Assembly (NCBI GenBank): GCA_013423385.1
Contig: BLZA01000021.1
Location: 1,054,001 to 1,118,000 of the forward strand
Source: Naganishia liquefaciens
Lineage: Eukaryota > Basidiomycota > Tremellomycetes > Filobasidiales > Filobasidiaceae
Reading direction: 5' to 3'
DNA length: 64,000 bases
Positions 33,211 to 43,154 of this stretch are shown here, in pieces (the first letter of the stretch is position 1; each line of letters begins with the position of its first letter). Below the pieces are notes generated by a model, which did not search any database, was not told where the DNA came from, and worked only from the letters and a program-made list of their open reading frames with translations. The position numbers were made by a program, and so were the translations under genes.

Positions 33211-36200
33211 ATGGGCGGCGGACCACTGACCACTCGTGACGTGAGTTTATCCTCTAGCTCTCACCCCTCGCGCACACCCACTGACCGCCATGTGCGCAGT
33301 CGGACGATCTCGTCCAGGTCATCACCGCCTCGGTCCACAACACCCATCTCGACGATCACCTCGGCACGCACAACAAGGCGCACCTCCTCCTCGCCAAGGC
33401 GCACGTCTTTGTACATCCCTCGAGTAAAGCACGGGACCATATTCCCGGGTACCTCGGGATTGCACAGGTTGCCGCCGACGGTTCGGGCCCGGCGAACAGT
33501 TTGGCCAGCGGGTCCCGGAGCGCAAACTCGGTCGTGGTGTTTTGGATTCCGACGAGTTTGGCCGAGGTATTGGACGAGGATGGAAAGGTGAGAGGAGACA
33601 TGCACTGCTGATGTCTTGATAGGGCTTCTGTTGATCCTTGATCTTGGTGCAGTATGAGGCAGTCAGCGAGAAGGGCTTCTCTCATTCAACAGAGGACAAG
33701 GGCAAAGAGATGGATCTCTCGGAAAGCGATGGTGAGCACTACGCAAAACCAAGCGTGCTCATTGCAAACTCACACGCTTCGTTCAGACTACGTCTTCGTT
33801 ACCCTTCCGTCAGCCACCGCTTCCTCCAAGCCTCCACCATCAAGCACGGCCTCGCTCTTCTCAGCCTCGGGTGCAACTTCTCCCGACGCAACAACGGCCG
33901 CAGACGTTCCGGATGAAGTTGAGCTCGCATTTTCGGATCCTGATGCCCTTCGAAAGGCAAAGGTCGACAGGGAACGACATTACGCGTGGAGTGTGGGCAT
34001 TGAAGAGTTGTATAGCATCTTGGTCTATCCACCCAGCATGAGTAGTTGGTACGGCAGTGTCACCATCAAGTGAGTGATGTGTTCGCGCAAAGCAAACGCG
34101 CACTTGTGAGCTGACGAACATCACAGTCTTCTCGGAGGACTCAGTCTTCCAACGCTCTACTTTCACGACGATGAATCTCCCTCGACGCTTCATCTGATGT
34201 CGACCGGCGGTATTGCCCCGGGGCAACCGATCAGCACGGGCACCGCCACGCCTGGGCCATCCTCGGCGGCACCAGCACCTCGACGAATCGTCTGGGGCGC
34301 CACCACGTTCTTCGCCTGTCTTCGCGACCACTGTGACTTGCTTCGATCGCGGCTCGAGCCGCGCCTTTTCCTGGTGAACCCGAGCAAGCCCGATCGTGAG
34401 GTGCATGAGATCGATTTGGGGGATGAGCGGGAAAATGATCGGGTGGTGCCGAGGACGATGGAGAAGAGAAATTCTTCGCCGGCCACGGCGAACAGGACGC
34501 CGAGGGATGCGTACCCGCCTCAGGGCAAGTTTCCCGCCAACCCGGCGGCCACGCTGGCACATGGCATTGCTGCGTCTGCATCTTCATCAAGCACGAACAA
34601 TGACCTTCCGCCGGCATTCTCCCTTCATCCGGCGCGCACTCAACTGCTCTCCTCCTTTTCCCAGCTGACCCAAAAGGCCAAGCAACTCACCCAGCAAGTC
34701 CTCTCGCAACCATTCGCGGAACCCATCGTCCCGCACTTGCCGCCAAACATGCGTAAAATGGTTGACCCTTCGCGCGAATGGGAAGCCAAGGCGCGTCGTC
34801 GTGCGCTCTTTGGCGATGAGCAGCGGCCCAACTCGGTCGCCAGCGTGACGGGCGAGTTTGAGAGCGCGCGGGTATATCTGGCCCGTTGGGCACGGGTCGT
34901 CGCTGAAGAGGGCGAACGATCGCGCAAACGCGAGTTGGCCAATGCGGCGAGTCTCGCGGGTGGAAAGAGTGCCCCGGCCGTGGATGCGGATGCCAAGTCG
35001 GATTTGGGCATCTTCGAAGTCGTCAGGTCTGCGCGGGGCGATTCGTCGGCGCCGCCGCCGTCGACGACGCGGACGCCGGGGAACCCCGTGAGGCTCGAGC
35101 AAGTAAAAGAATGGCATGAAAGGGGACTCGATGAGTCGTACCTTCGGGGCGAAATCTTCCGCCGCGGAGTCGATGAGACTGATGATACGAGAAAGGTCGT
35201 CTGGGAAGTCTTGCTCGGCGTCATTCCTTGGAAGGTCGGGCTCGGAAGGCCGTGGCAAGAGGCCGAGGCGGAGCGCGCGGCCGTTCGAGCGGATAAGAGA
35301 CACAAGTACGAGGAACTCAAGAAACAATGGCTCGAGGATAGTAAAGTGCACGTCAATAAGGCAGGAGACGACAAGGAGGGTGGATCGGAAGGTACTGCGG
35401 GCGGAGTGACAGCGTTCACCGACAAGCAACGAGAGGAATGGCACAGGATTGATGTAAGTCTGCACTGACGGGTGCCAAAGTCGGAGGCGACTGATGGATC
35501 GGATAGCTTACCATTCTTCTTCGGGATCTTCCTCAATCACTTTCGTCGCCCCATGACTCTTCTGCTCCAATACACTCGTCGATCCTCGGCTCTGACGGCC
35601 CACGCAACGCACCACAGGTCGATTGTCGACGAACCGACCGTAATCAACCCATGTTTGCCGTTCCCGAGCAGCTCCAGGGGCAAGAGGAAAAAGAAGGGGG
35701 CGGCGCGGGTGCTCAACGGTCTCCGACGACCGAATACGAAACTCATTTTGGAGAGGCAGAAGAGGGGAGTCAAACGGCATTGAATCGTGAGCCAGACTCA
35801 TAGGCTCGCTATATTACCGACTGATAGGATTTTCGACTCGAAGCGCATACGGCCGCCCTGAGAACGATTCTTATGACTTATCACCAGTACTCCCCAACTC
35901 TCGGCTACGTGCAGGGCATGAGTGACCTCTTGAGTCCCATCTATGTGGTCTTTGAAGCAGACGAGGCCTCCAGTTTCTGGGCGTTTGTTGGGTGGATGAA
36001 GGTGATGGTTCGTCAAAGTTTTCGCATTCAACGAGCAACGCTGACCCTTTTGCTGGCATTGCTTAGGAAGTCAACTTTTTGCGAGACCAGAGCGGAATGA
36101 AGCACAAGCTCGGCACCTTGCAGAAACTCATTAGCGCCATGGATCCGCAACTGTATCGCAAACTGGGTGCGTTCGGCCTTTCCACTCTGTAGATCATGAT

Positions 36201-36924
36201 ATGCTGAATTTCCGCCTATAGAGCGAACCCACAGTACCTCTCTCTTTATGTGCTTCCGATGGCTATTGTAAGAAGCTCCTGTCACTATTTGACCGTTCTC
36301 ACCGTCTTTTCCAGAATCGCCTTCAAGCGCGAGTTCAAGTTTGACGACGTTATCCGTCTCTGGGACGTGAGTCCAGAGAGAAAGCATGCTCGACCAAGTG
36401 GGCTGACTCTATAATCTTCCTAGGTGCTATTCACCGACTACTATTCGGACGAATTCGTCATCTTCGTCGCGCTTGCAATTCTCCATTCTCACCGAGAAGT
36501 CATCATCAGGTACCTAGTGGAATTTGACGAAGTGCTCAAGTATGCAAATGACCTCAGCGAAACCGTGAGTTCGACAGGTTGCGTCGGCGTAGAGGTCCCT
36601 CTGATAACGGCGACCTCTTTCCAGATTGATCTGGAATCCACTCTCGCGCAAGCAGAAGTGCTGTTCCTGTCGTTCCGAAAGCTCGTCGAGGAGTGCGACA
36701 GAAACGAAAAGATCCGCTGTGCCATGATCAATGCGGCAATCGAGGAAGAAGAGCGTCGTGAAGAGGCTGCGGCAGCCGGCGAGTCGTCTTTAGGCGGCTT
36801 GAGGCGACGCAGAGGTTCGCATTCCAGCAGCAAGAGCGCTAAAAGCGAAAGGGAAGAAGAAATGCGAGAACTTATTCCGGATGACTTGAGGGAATTGCTC
36901 ATCAACTTCAAGGATCACTCTTAG
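33211..36924 (+). CDS. Rab GTPase-activating protein, Gyp7/TBC1D15 type
   Basis: TBC-domain GAP expected to inactivate Ypt7-class Rabs at the vacuole/late endosome. Exon 1 encodes MGGGPLTTRD; the N-terminal half (YAWSVGIEELYSILVYPPS, then GSVTI joined to LLGGLSLPTLYFHDDESPST) is the Gyp7-specific region that precedes the TBC domain. The TBC domain begins LDESYLRGEIFRRGVDE and VVWEVLLGVIPW, has the arginine finger as IDVDCRRTDR across an intron (I..D..R), and the glutamine finger in YSPTLGYVQGMSDLLSP. It continues SFWAFVGWM, KLGTLQKLISAMDPQLYRKL, FKREFKFDDVIRLWDVLFTD and IVRYL-like helices. The acidic/basic tail ends LRELLINFKDHS. About ten introns. Convergent with the CLYBL-like gene, 97 bp between stops. 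Confidence 0.9.
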
Positions 36925-37021
36925 CTTGATGCCTTTGAGATATTTGCCTATTATAATGCTTTGTGTTTACTTTATCTGAACGTTGTATCTATAGTATCTG
37001 TTGTACACCCACTCGAGCGAT

Positions 37022-38670
37022 TCATTCCGTGACCACGTCTGGTATATCTAAACCGGCGGCCTTGGCCTCTTTGACGATCCTCTCCGCCTGCAGGTGGAAT
37101 GGATCAGCATGCGACTGGGCGAACGACAGCTCGTGAACTTGCCTGCAGAATCATCGGCTTATCGATCATTTCCTCTTTCCCGTCTTTGCCCTTGATGCCC
37201 TCTGCTCCCCGCGTAGAGTTTGCCATCTTGTATAGGATCAAGGCTGCGCGGTATACCTCGGCCTCCGAGGGAGCGAAAGCTTTTCTGATCGTCTCTACCT
37301 GGCTAGGGTGAATAGCTTGCTGTGGCGTCCAGGAGATAGGAGAGGGTAGAAATTAGGCAAGGGTGCGATTTCCGCGGATTGCAACAGCGTTCCGAGCGTA
37401 CCTTGCCATCAAATCCCAACCGCCTACCCTCTTCGGCCTCCTCTTGCAGTATCGCTAGATCTTTATAATCCACGCATACCTGATGGAAAACCGCTGCGCG
37501 TCAGTCCTTGAGACGTCGTTTCCCGGGAGGGTAGACTTGCCATATCTATAGCTGCCAAACCGAATGTCCGCGCCGCTGTGACGATGTTCGACCGCGCATA
37601 GAGAAGCTCCATTCGGGAGGGCGATCGGAGGATATGAGAAGATGCACAGACTGCCCGAGACGAGATAATGAGTTGTCAGAGCGTGGACTGAAAGACGAGT
37701 CGTTATTCCTGCGTGGCCTACAGTCTTCTGCCGCAAACTAGAGGACACTTCGGGCATTAGAGCCCCAGAAAAGACACGAACCCGCCGCAAGGCTTACTGT
37801 CAAACCGACAAGCTCTACGCCTCTGCCTCTCCACCCAGCGATGGACCCGATATTCATGAGTGATTCGGGTGATTCAATCGACGCTATCAGGGGTGTCTTG
37901 GGATGTGCTGGTTCGCAAGGAAGGGGGAAGCGGGTTCAGCGAGCTTCATCTTAGGAGGGCCAAGACATGACGCACGATGTCTTCCGTGCATCGAGACGAT
38001 CATGTGATCGATCTCTGTGAGCATTGACGGGTGATCTACCTCGTGAGCCAAAAAAAATCAGCTGTGGAGGGTGACATGGCGGAAAGTAGGAAGGCCTCAC
38101 CTTGGGCAGAAGCATCATTGGACCTGCCCCTTCATTGATCCGACGCGCTCCATCACTGCCCCACACGTGCATGACGTCCCGCAAACCAACATTCTCCCCA
38201 TCCCTCCCTGCCTCGGCCTTCTCTCTCACCGTCTCCCGCCGCTGATCTTTTGCACTCTCCGGTTCATGCTCTCCCTCTAACGCGAGGAATGGCGAATTCG
38301 GACGAACGGCAATCGACAGGCCGTTGAGCCCTTTGCCCTGGATGCCTTGTGCCGGCATGTGCGCGAGCCATTCGATTAGGGATTCGCGCGCGGACGCTTT
38401 GGCCGACGCGTGGACGCTGTCTTCGAGATCGTATGTGATCGTCTGCGAAGTCGACGAGAGCGATGATCTCAGGAACTTGGGAGAGGACGCTGGGACTAGA
38501 AGCGGGGGTGGGTACCTCAGCAACGGGGATTCAAGTCGAGTTGGATGGCACTCACCGTAGAGAAGAGAACCTCGTGGAATGTCCTTGGGTTTCGTCGAGC
38601 TGATCATGGATCTCGATTGGATCCTTGACGGACCAGCGACAGATTGGGCGATCCGGTGGGGGCGCAACAT
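37022..38670 (-). CDS. CLYBL/CitE-like lyase (HpcH/HpaI aldolase family), probably mitochondrial
   Basis: TIM-barrel lyase/thioesterase family acting on acyl-CoA esters; the animal homologue CLYBL cleaves citramalyl-CoA in mitochondria. Start ATG at 38670 gives MLRPHRIAQSVAGPSRIQSR, a basic leader fitting mitochondrial import. An intron (donor within TACGGTGAGT, acceptor TTCTAG) joins SLLY to VPASSPKFLRSSLSS, followed by the Mg-site signature TITYDLEDSVHASAK. Later exons read TPLIASIESPESLMNI (the catalytic-face IE), GRGVELVGLT, ARTFGLAAIDMVCVDYKDLA, LQEEAEEGRRLGFDGKQAIH and HPSQVETIRKAFAPS, all typical of CLYBL. It ends AGLDIPDVVTE. At least five introns. True substrate in fungi is not established. 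Confidence 0.87.
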
Positions 38671-38774
38671 TCTGCGGTGGTTCAGGTCGACGGCTATAGT
38701 AGTGGGCGGGCGACGAAACGCAGATGTTCCGGGCCAAGCGAGTATTGCTCGCTCTTCTGAATGACGGCGCTCGT

Positions 38775-38795
38775 CATTCATTCATTCATTCATTC
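38775..38795 (+). repeat. Tetranucleotide repeat (CATT)5
   Basis: Five perfect catt copies about 105 bp upstream of the CLYBL-like ATG, in its promoter and downstream of the homeodomain gene's stop. Confidence 0.9.
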
Positions 38796-38960
38796 AGCCA
38801 GCAGCGGAAGCAGATGACTCGGGGCTCCAGTCATTTGCCACTCATGTCGCCCTGTATCATGTCCCTACAGTATTCGATATCTCGCATTCGCGTCATACAA
38901 CTGACACCCATCGCTATTACGACCCGGCATAAATATCACAGCTCTCAATCACCGCGTGTA

Positions 38961-41900
38961 TCACCGCGAACTGCCCAGACCGAGCAACAGTCTCGCGCAC
39001 TCTTCATCCTCTGTCCGCCCTCTTGCCGTCGTCGGGGACTCGCCCGAGCGATGGCTCGGCGCATCCAGGTTGCCCACGCTAAGGCTTCGCAACACGCTCG
39101 TCCTTCCTGACGTGGATCCCATACGGGGCGTCTTGCCAAACTGCACCACCGCCGCTGAAGACGAACCATTGAGCTTGCGATGCGCCTTGGATTCGCCGAG
39201 CACGTGGCGCGGTCGTGTCGCCGAGGACTGCACCTGCACCTGCACTTCGCTCAACGGCGCCTTTTGTTGGTACTTGCTGACGACTCGACTTAGCCGGCGA
39301 GCCTCGGCGCCGAGGGAACAACTGCGCTTGGCAGGCGAGCCGGCGTAGTAGTCGAGGGAAGCCATCCGACCGAGACTGGGCCTTGTTGCTTCTTTGCGGC
39401 TCTTGAGTTTGGCGCCGCCGGCAGGCGTGACAATGCTCGTGTCCGCGTTTTCGTTCTCCTTGTTGTCCTCCTCGGTCAACTCGAGCTTTCGCTTCTTACC
39501 CGCACCGCCGAGAACGTCACTGGCGACAAACCGGAGTTTGCGACCGCCCAGGACGGAGGACTGATCGTGGCTAGCCAGGGCCACGGCGGCACCATCAACG
39601 TCTCTGTGATCCGGCGTGGCGAGCACGAGCAAGCTCCTCGAGGTCGACGTCGAAGAAGGCACCGCGTATTCATCGCTCGCGTTGCTGCTGCTGGGCAATC
39701 GCAGAGGCCTATTGTTGACCCGATCTTCGTCCTCGATATCCGTATCCGACAAGTCGCCACCGAGGCCTGTGCTGTCCTCGGTCCGCGCGCGCCTGATCCG
39801 CAAAGGAACATCGTCGTCCTCGTCCTCTGACGGCTCGAGCCCGCCGGAAGGCGGATCCGAGCTCATTCGATCAAAGATGTCGGGAGACCTGGACGGCAGG
39901 CGTGCCGGACGTCGGATCACGAGACCGGACGACGAAGAAGGACGTTTGGCGCGCTTGGGCTTGCTCATGGAAAGTCGGCGAGCAGGGATCACTGCTGCCG
40001 ATCCACCGAAAGGGTCCGAATCCGACGCAGGGTTACGTCCGTTGGGACTCGACGATGATGCCGCTCCGGCGCTCGTCTTGTTACGTCCCTGTCCGTATCG
40101 GCCATCGGGCTCGTCAATCATCCTGAACGGCAATTCGCGCCTCGCGCACATCTCATCAAGAATTCCGCGTTGAGAGCCCGTAGAACGGCGTGCGGGCTCG
40201 GCGAAACCGAGGCTTGACCGGGGCCGCTGGATAGCGACGTGGGCTTTGAATAGCTGTGATTCACCCTGTTGAGCTGGTTCTGGTACGGGTTGCACAAGCA
40301 CCGCGCTGACACCGATGTCAGACTGCTGCGATGCTACGGCTGGCAATTCCTTGACGGCTTCCGGCGTTTCTCTAAGACAGCCTTGTCAGTCAAGTCTCTG
40401 TGCCATCTGAGCGCAACTCACCTTGCCACTTCCTCCCCCTTTTCAATCTTGACAACAACGGCCTCTTCCCCCTTCACGTATTCTCCCTCCTTGCCAAGTA
40501 GCGCACTCGTCTCACCTGTCACTCGAAACCCCGACCGAGCGGCTTCCCCAGAGTTTCGACTATGAAAATCCCCCCGAGACGCGTTGTGTGGTTCGGCGGG
40601 AAAAGGTGATTGTGCATCGGACAAGGATGGCGGATGACGGGCGCGCTCGTTGGATTCCGAGGCGGCGTGTTTGGGCGAAGGCGAGGAGCCGTTGTGCGCG
40701 CGACGGCGGTGTTGCTGCTGCAATTCTTCGTCGTCGCCTTCGCCTTCGGCGTCGTCGCGCTCATCTTCATGCGAGTCCTGCGAGGAGACTTTGCTCGGCT
40801 GTGAATACGCCGCGGCGGAACCGGTATTCTCCCGTTCGCTGGACGATGCAAAAGTATACCCGAGCGCGCCCATCGTCGTCGGGTGCCTTGCAGCGCTGCT
40901 TGTGGGTGCTTGCGAATGACTAGTAGGGTCTGCGCCGCGTGTCGGCGTTGTCGCAGCTGCCTCTAGCGCCGTAGAGCTAGCGGTGTCAGCTGCAGCAGGT
41001 GGTTCGCGAGCCGGGGCCGATGCTTGAGCTTGAGCGGGAGCTGGAGGAGCGGCGGCATACGGATACGGAGGGTAACCATACGGCGGATACCCGTACGGCT
41101 GAGCATAATACCCTTGTCCAGGCACGTGTGGAGGTGGGTATCCCGGATAGGCGGCGCCTTGTTGTGCGGGCGTCGGCGTCGGCGTTGCGGGTGCCTGCTG
41201 TCCCGAAGCAGAGGCCACGGGTGCAGAAATCGGCCCCGTCGACGGCGTCGGCATTCCGTACGCGAAGGGCGGGTAGCCCGGATGGGGCGTGTAGTATTGC
41301 CACGGCACGCCCGGATGAACGGCAGACATGGCGCTCGCGCTCGCGCTCGTGGGTTTGGGTTTCTCCTCGGCGTTATTGGCGGTCGAAACGGTGCGCAGCC
41401 GTTCCTCATCTTCAACGCCTTCAGTAGGATTCTGGGCGGCGTTCTCGGCCGCAGCTCGCTGCTCGTCGCTTGCAATCGGGGCGAGCGCGTACCCTGGCGG
41501 CGGCGGAGGAGGATAAGGCACCATTCCCGGAGGCATTACAGGGTAGAATCCCGTTTGTGGCGTTCCCTCGGGACGCCCTGCGATGGGCTGAACAATGTAC
41601 CCTGCTCCTCCGGGATAAGGCATACCTGGCGCGGCGAGTCCCGCTGCACCTGGATGCGCGTGCGAAGGGCGATGCGGGTGATATGTTGTCCATGGTGATT
41701 GGGGTGTGGCCGAAGTCGATGCGGCGGCGTTCGGATCGCCCTTGTTGGGCGTCGCGAGGGACGGATCGATCGGATGATGGATGGGAATGATCATGACGTT
41801 TGGATACATGGCTTGTGTCATTTTCCGTTTCTCGGTTTGTCGTTTGTTTTGGAACTGATGAAGCAGGGTTAGTATCCGTAAGATGGAAAGAAAGGGTATG

Positions 41901-42922
41901 ATGGAGGTGTCGGCGACGAAAATCTACGACGTTGCCGGACAAGGGCTTTGTCTGTTCCGATCTCTCGCGGCCAATTTCTGGACGTGACAACGCATCCCGG
42001 CATGCCCAATTCTTTGGTGAAAAGCTCGGCGGCGGCCATCCCTCGTTGAGACAAGATCGCGTCTTGATAATCAATGATGGCTGTCGCAGAATCTCGGAGG
42101 AATGTGCTGCGTGCTCTTGCGAGTATGGTTTGCAAAAGCGGCCTTTGGCGCAATTTCGCTACGGGACATTGATCCTTCCCGCGTTTGCTGCAGCTGATTT
42201 CCATAGACGCTCAACCAGAGCAGATCCTCGCTACGATCGACACAAGGTCTTGGTTTTCGCTGACGCACGACGAGAGGAATGACGATGGCTTCGCCGTACA
42301 AGAGTTGATTGTCGACCGTCAATGACGGCCTGACAAATGCTTGCTCTCGGCACAGTCGTAGAGTCGTCGATCGCGTCACGCGGCTTCTCGCTGCACTCGG
42401 AAAACTGATACTCGGCCGTCCTACGACGGCCTCGGGGATCCTTGCCCGCGGCGCTGGTACTCTCGCTTCGCTCGACGAGAGAGGAATCCTCGCTCCGCTC
42501 GAGGGTACTCTCGGCCGTCCTACGACGACCTCGGGAATCCTTGCCTGCGGCGCTGGTATTCTCGCTCCGCTCGATTCTCGCCCCGACGCGCTTCAGTTCC
42601 TCGGACTCACCCAAATCTGCACCGCCCTCGCCGTCATTCCCGTCCGCTCCGCCAGCCTCTGCCGCTCCTCACTACTCGGCAGCGTATTCACGCGATACGC
42701 ATCCTCCAAAATCTTGAGCTCTTCGGCGCTCGTCCTTCGACGCTTCTTGTGGCTGTCTCCTGCCGCTGCCGCATTCGTCGTCGGTGTGGGCGTCGCGAGG
42801 GGACGTTTGGCGGGCGACATGTCGGATGTGGCGGCTGAGTGAGGGAAAAGGCCCAATGGATGACGACGGGGGATCGCTGATGGAGTAGGGCTGTATGATG
42901 CCGGACTGTGCGCACGATGCAT
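38961..42922 (-). CDS. Homeodomain transcription factor (Hob1/Yox1-like)
   Basis: Start ATG at 42922 (MHRAHSPASYSPTPSAIPRR). The homeodomain runs HKKRRRTSAEELKILEDAYR, LPSSEERQRLAERTGMTARA, VQIW, then a 756-nt intron (41855-42610), then FQNKRQTEKRKMTQA. Helix 3 therefore has the canonical WFQNKRQ, with Trp48 and Phe49 on different exons. Exon 2 encodes a Pro/Tyr/Gly-rich region (PGYPPFAYGMPTPSTGP) and a serine/acidic part; an intron near 40360-40420 joins KIEKGEEVAR to ETPEAVKELPAVAS. The C-terminal exon is long and low-complexity, with a bipartite-like basic patch (KPKRAKRPSSSSG) and a conserved-looking end, ECARLLLGLGSSR. Related fungal factors control cell-cycle, sterol or mating genes; which applies here is unknown. 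Confidence 0.85.
42411..42475 (+). repeat. 65-bp duplicated unit, copy A (inside the homeodomain gene intron)
   Basis: Matches copy B (42510-42574) at 60 of 65 positions by eye, 99-bp period. Both contain ggccgtcctacgacg and end ctcgcttcgctcga or its variant. Confidence 0.92.
42510..42574 (+). repeat. 65-bp duplicated unit, copy B (inside the homeodomain gene intron)
   Basis: Second copy, five mismatches to copy A. The spacer between them also contains cctcgctccgctcgag, resembling the end of the unit, so a partial third copy may lie between. Confidence 0.92.
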
Positions 42923-43154
42923 CCGCTGGAGGGAAGGGAGCAGGGCGCGTCTCGTCGCCTGTGCGTTAGCGCGGCACGCACGCGGGGAGGATCATTTATT
43001 ATGATGGTGGAATGATCGAATGCGCCTATTCATGTGACACGGGCATTGTTTACATCCATCAGATGACAAGAGGGTCGCACCAGACTATTACATCTCATTA
43101 CAGACAATAATGCAATCATCACAGCCACATCCCCCGCTCCATTCCACTGCAATC

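Larger units (their letters stand above)
41855..42610 (-). other. 756-nt intron splitting the homeodomain
   Basis: Donor GTGAGT directly after QIW and acceptor CTTCATCAG directly before FQNKRQ, with a perfect TACTAAC branch site about 20 bases before the acceptor. Other introns here are mostly 50-75 nt. Confidence 0.88.

Noticed and set aside
34640-35536. Minus-strand open frame of nearly 300 codons over the Gyp7-like gene
   Set aside because: Serine/arginine-rich antisense shadow of the Gyp7-specific region; the plus strand has the TBC motifs.
42231-42614. 127-codon minus-strand frame across the homeodomain intron with an internal repeated segment
   Set aside because: It is out of frame with the homeodomain exon, has no ATG start, and is explained by the duplicated unit lacking stops in that frame.
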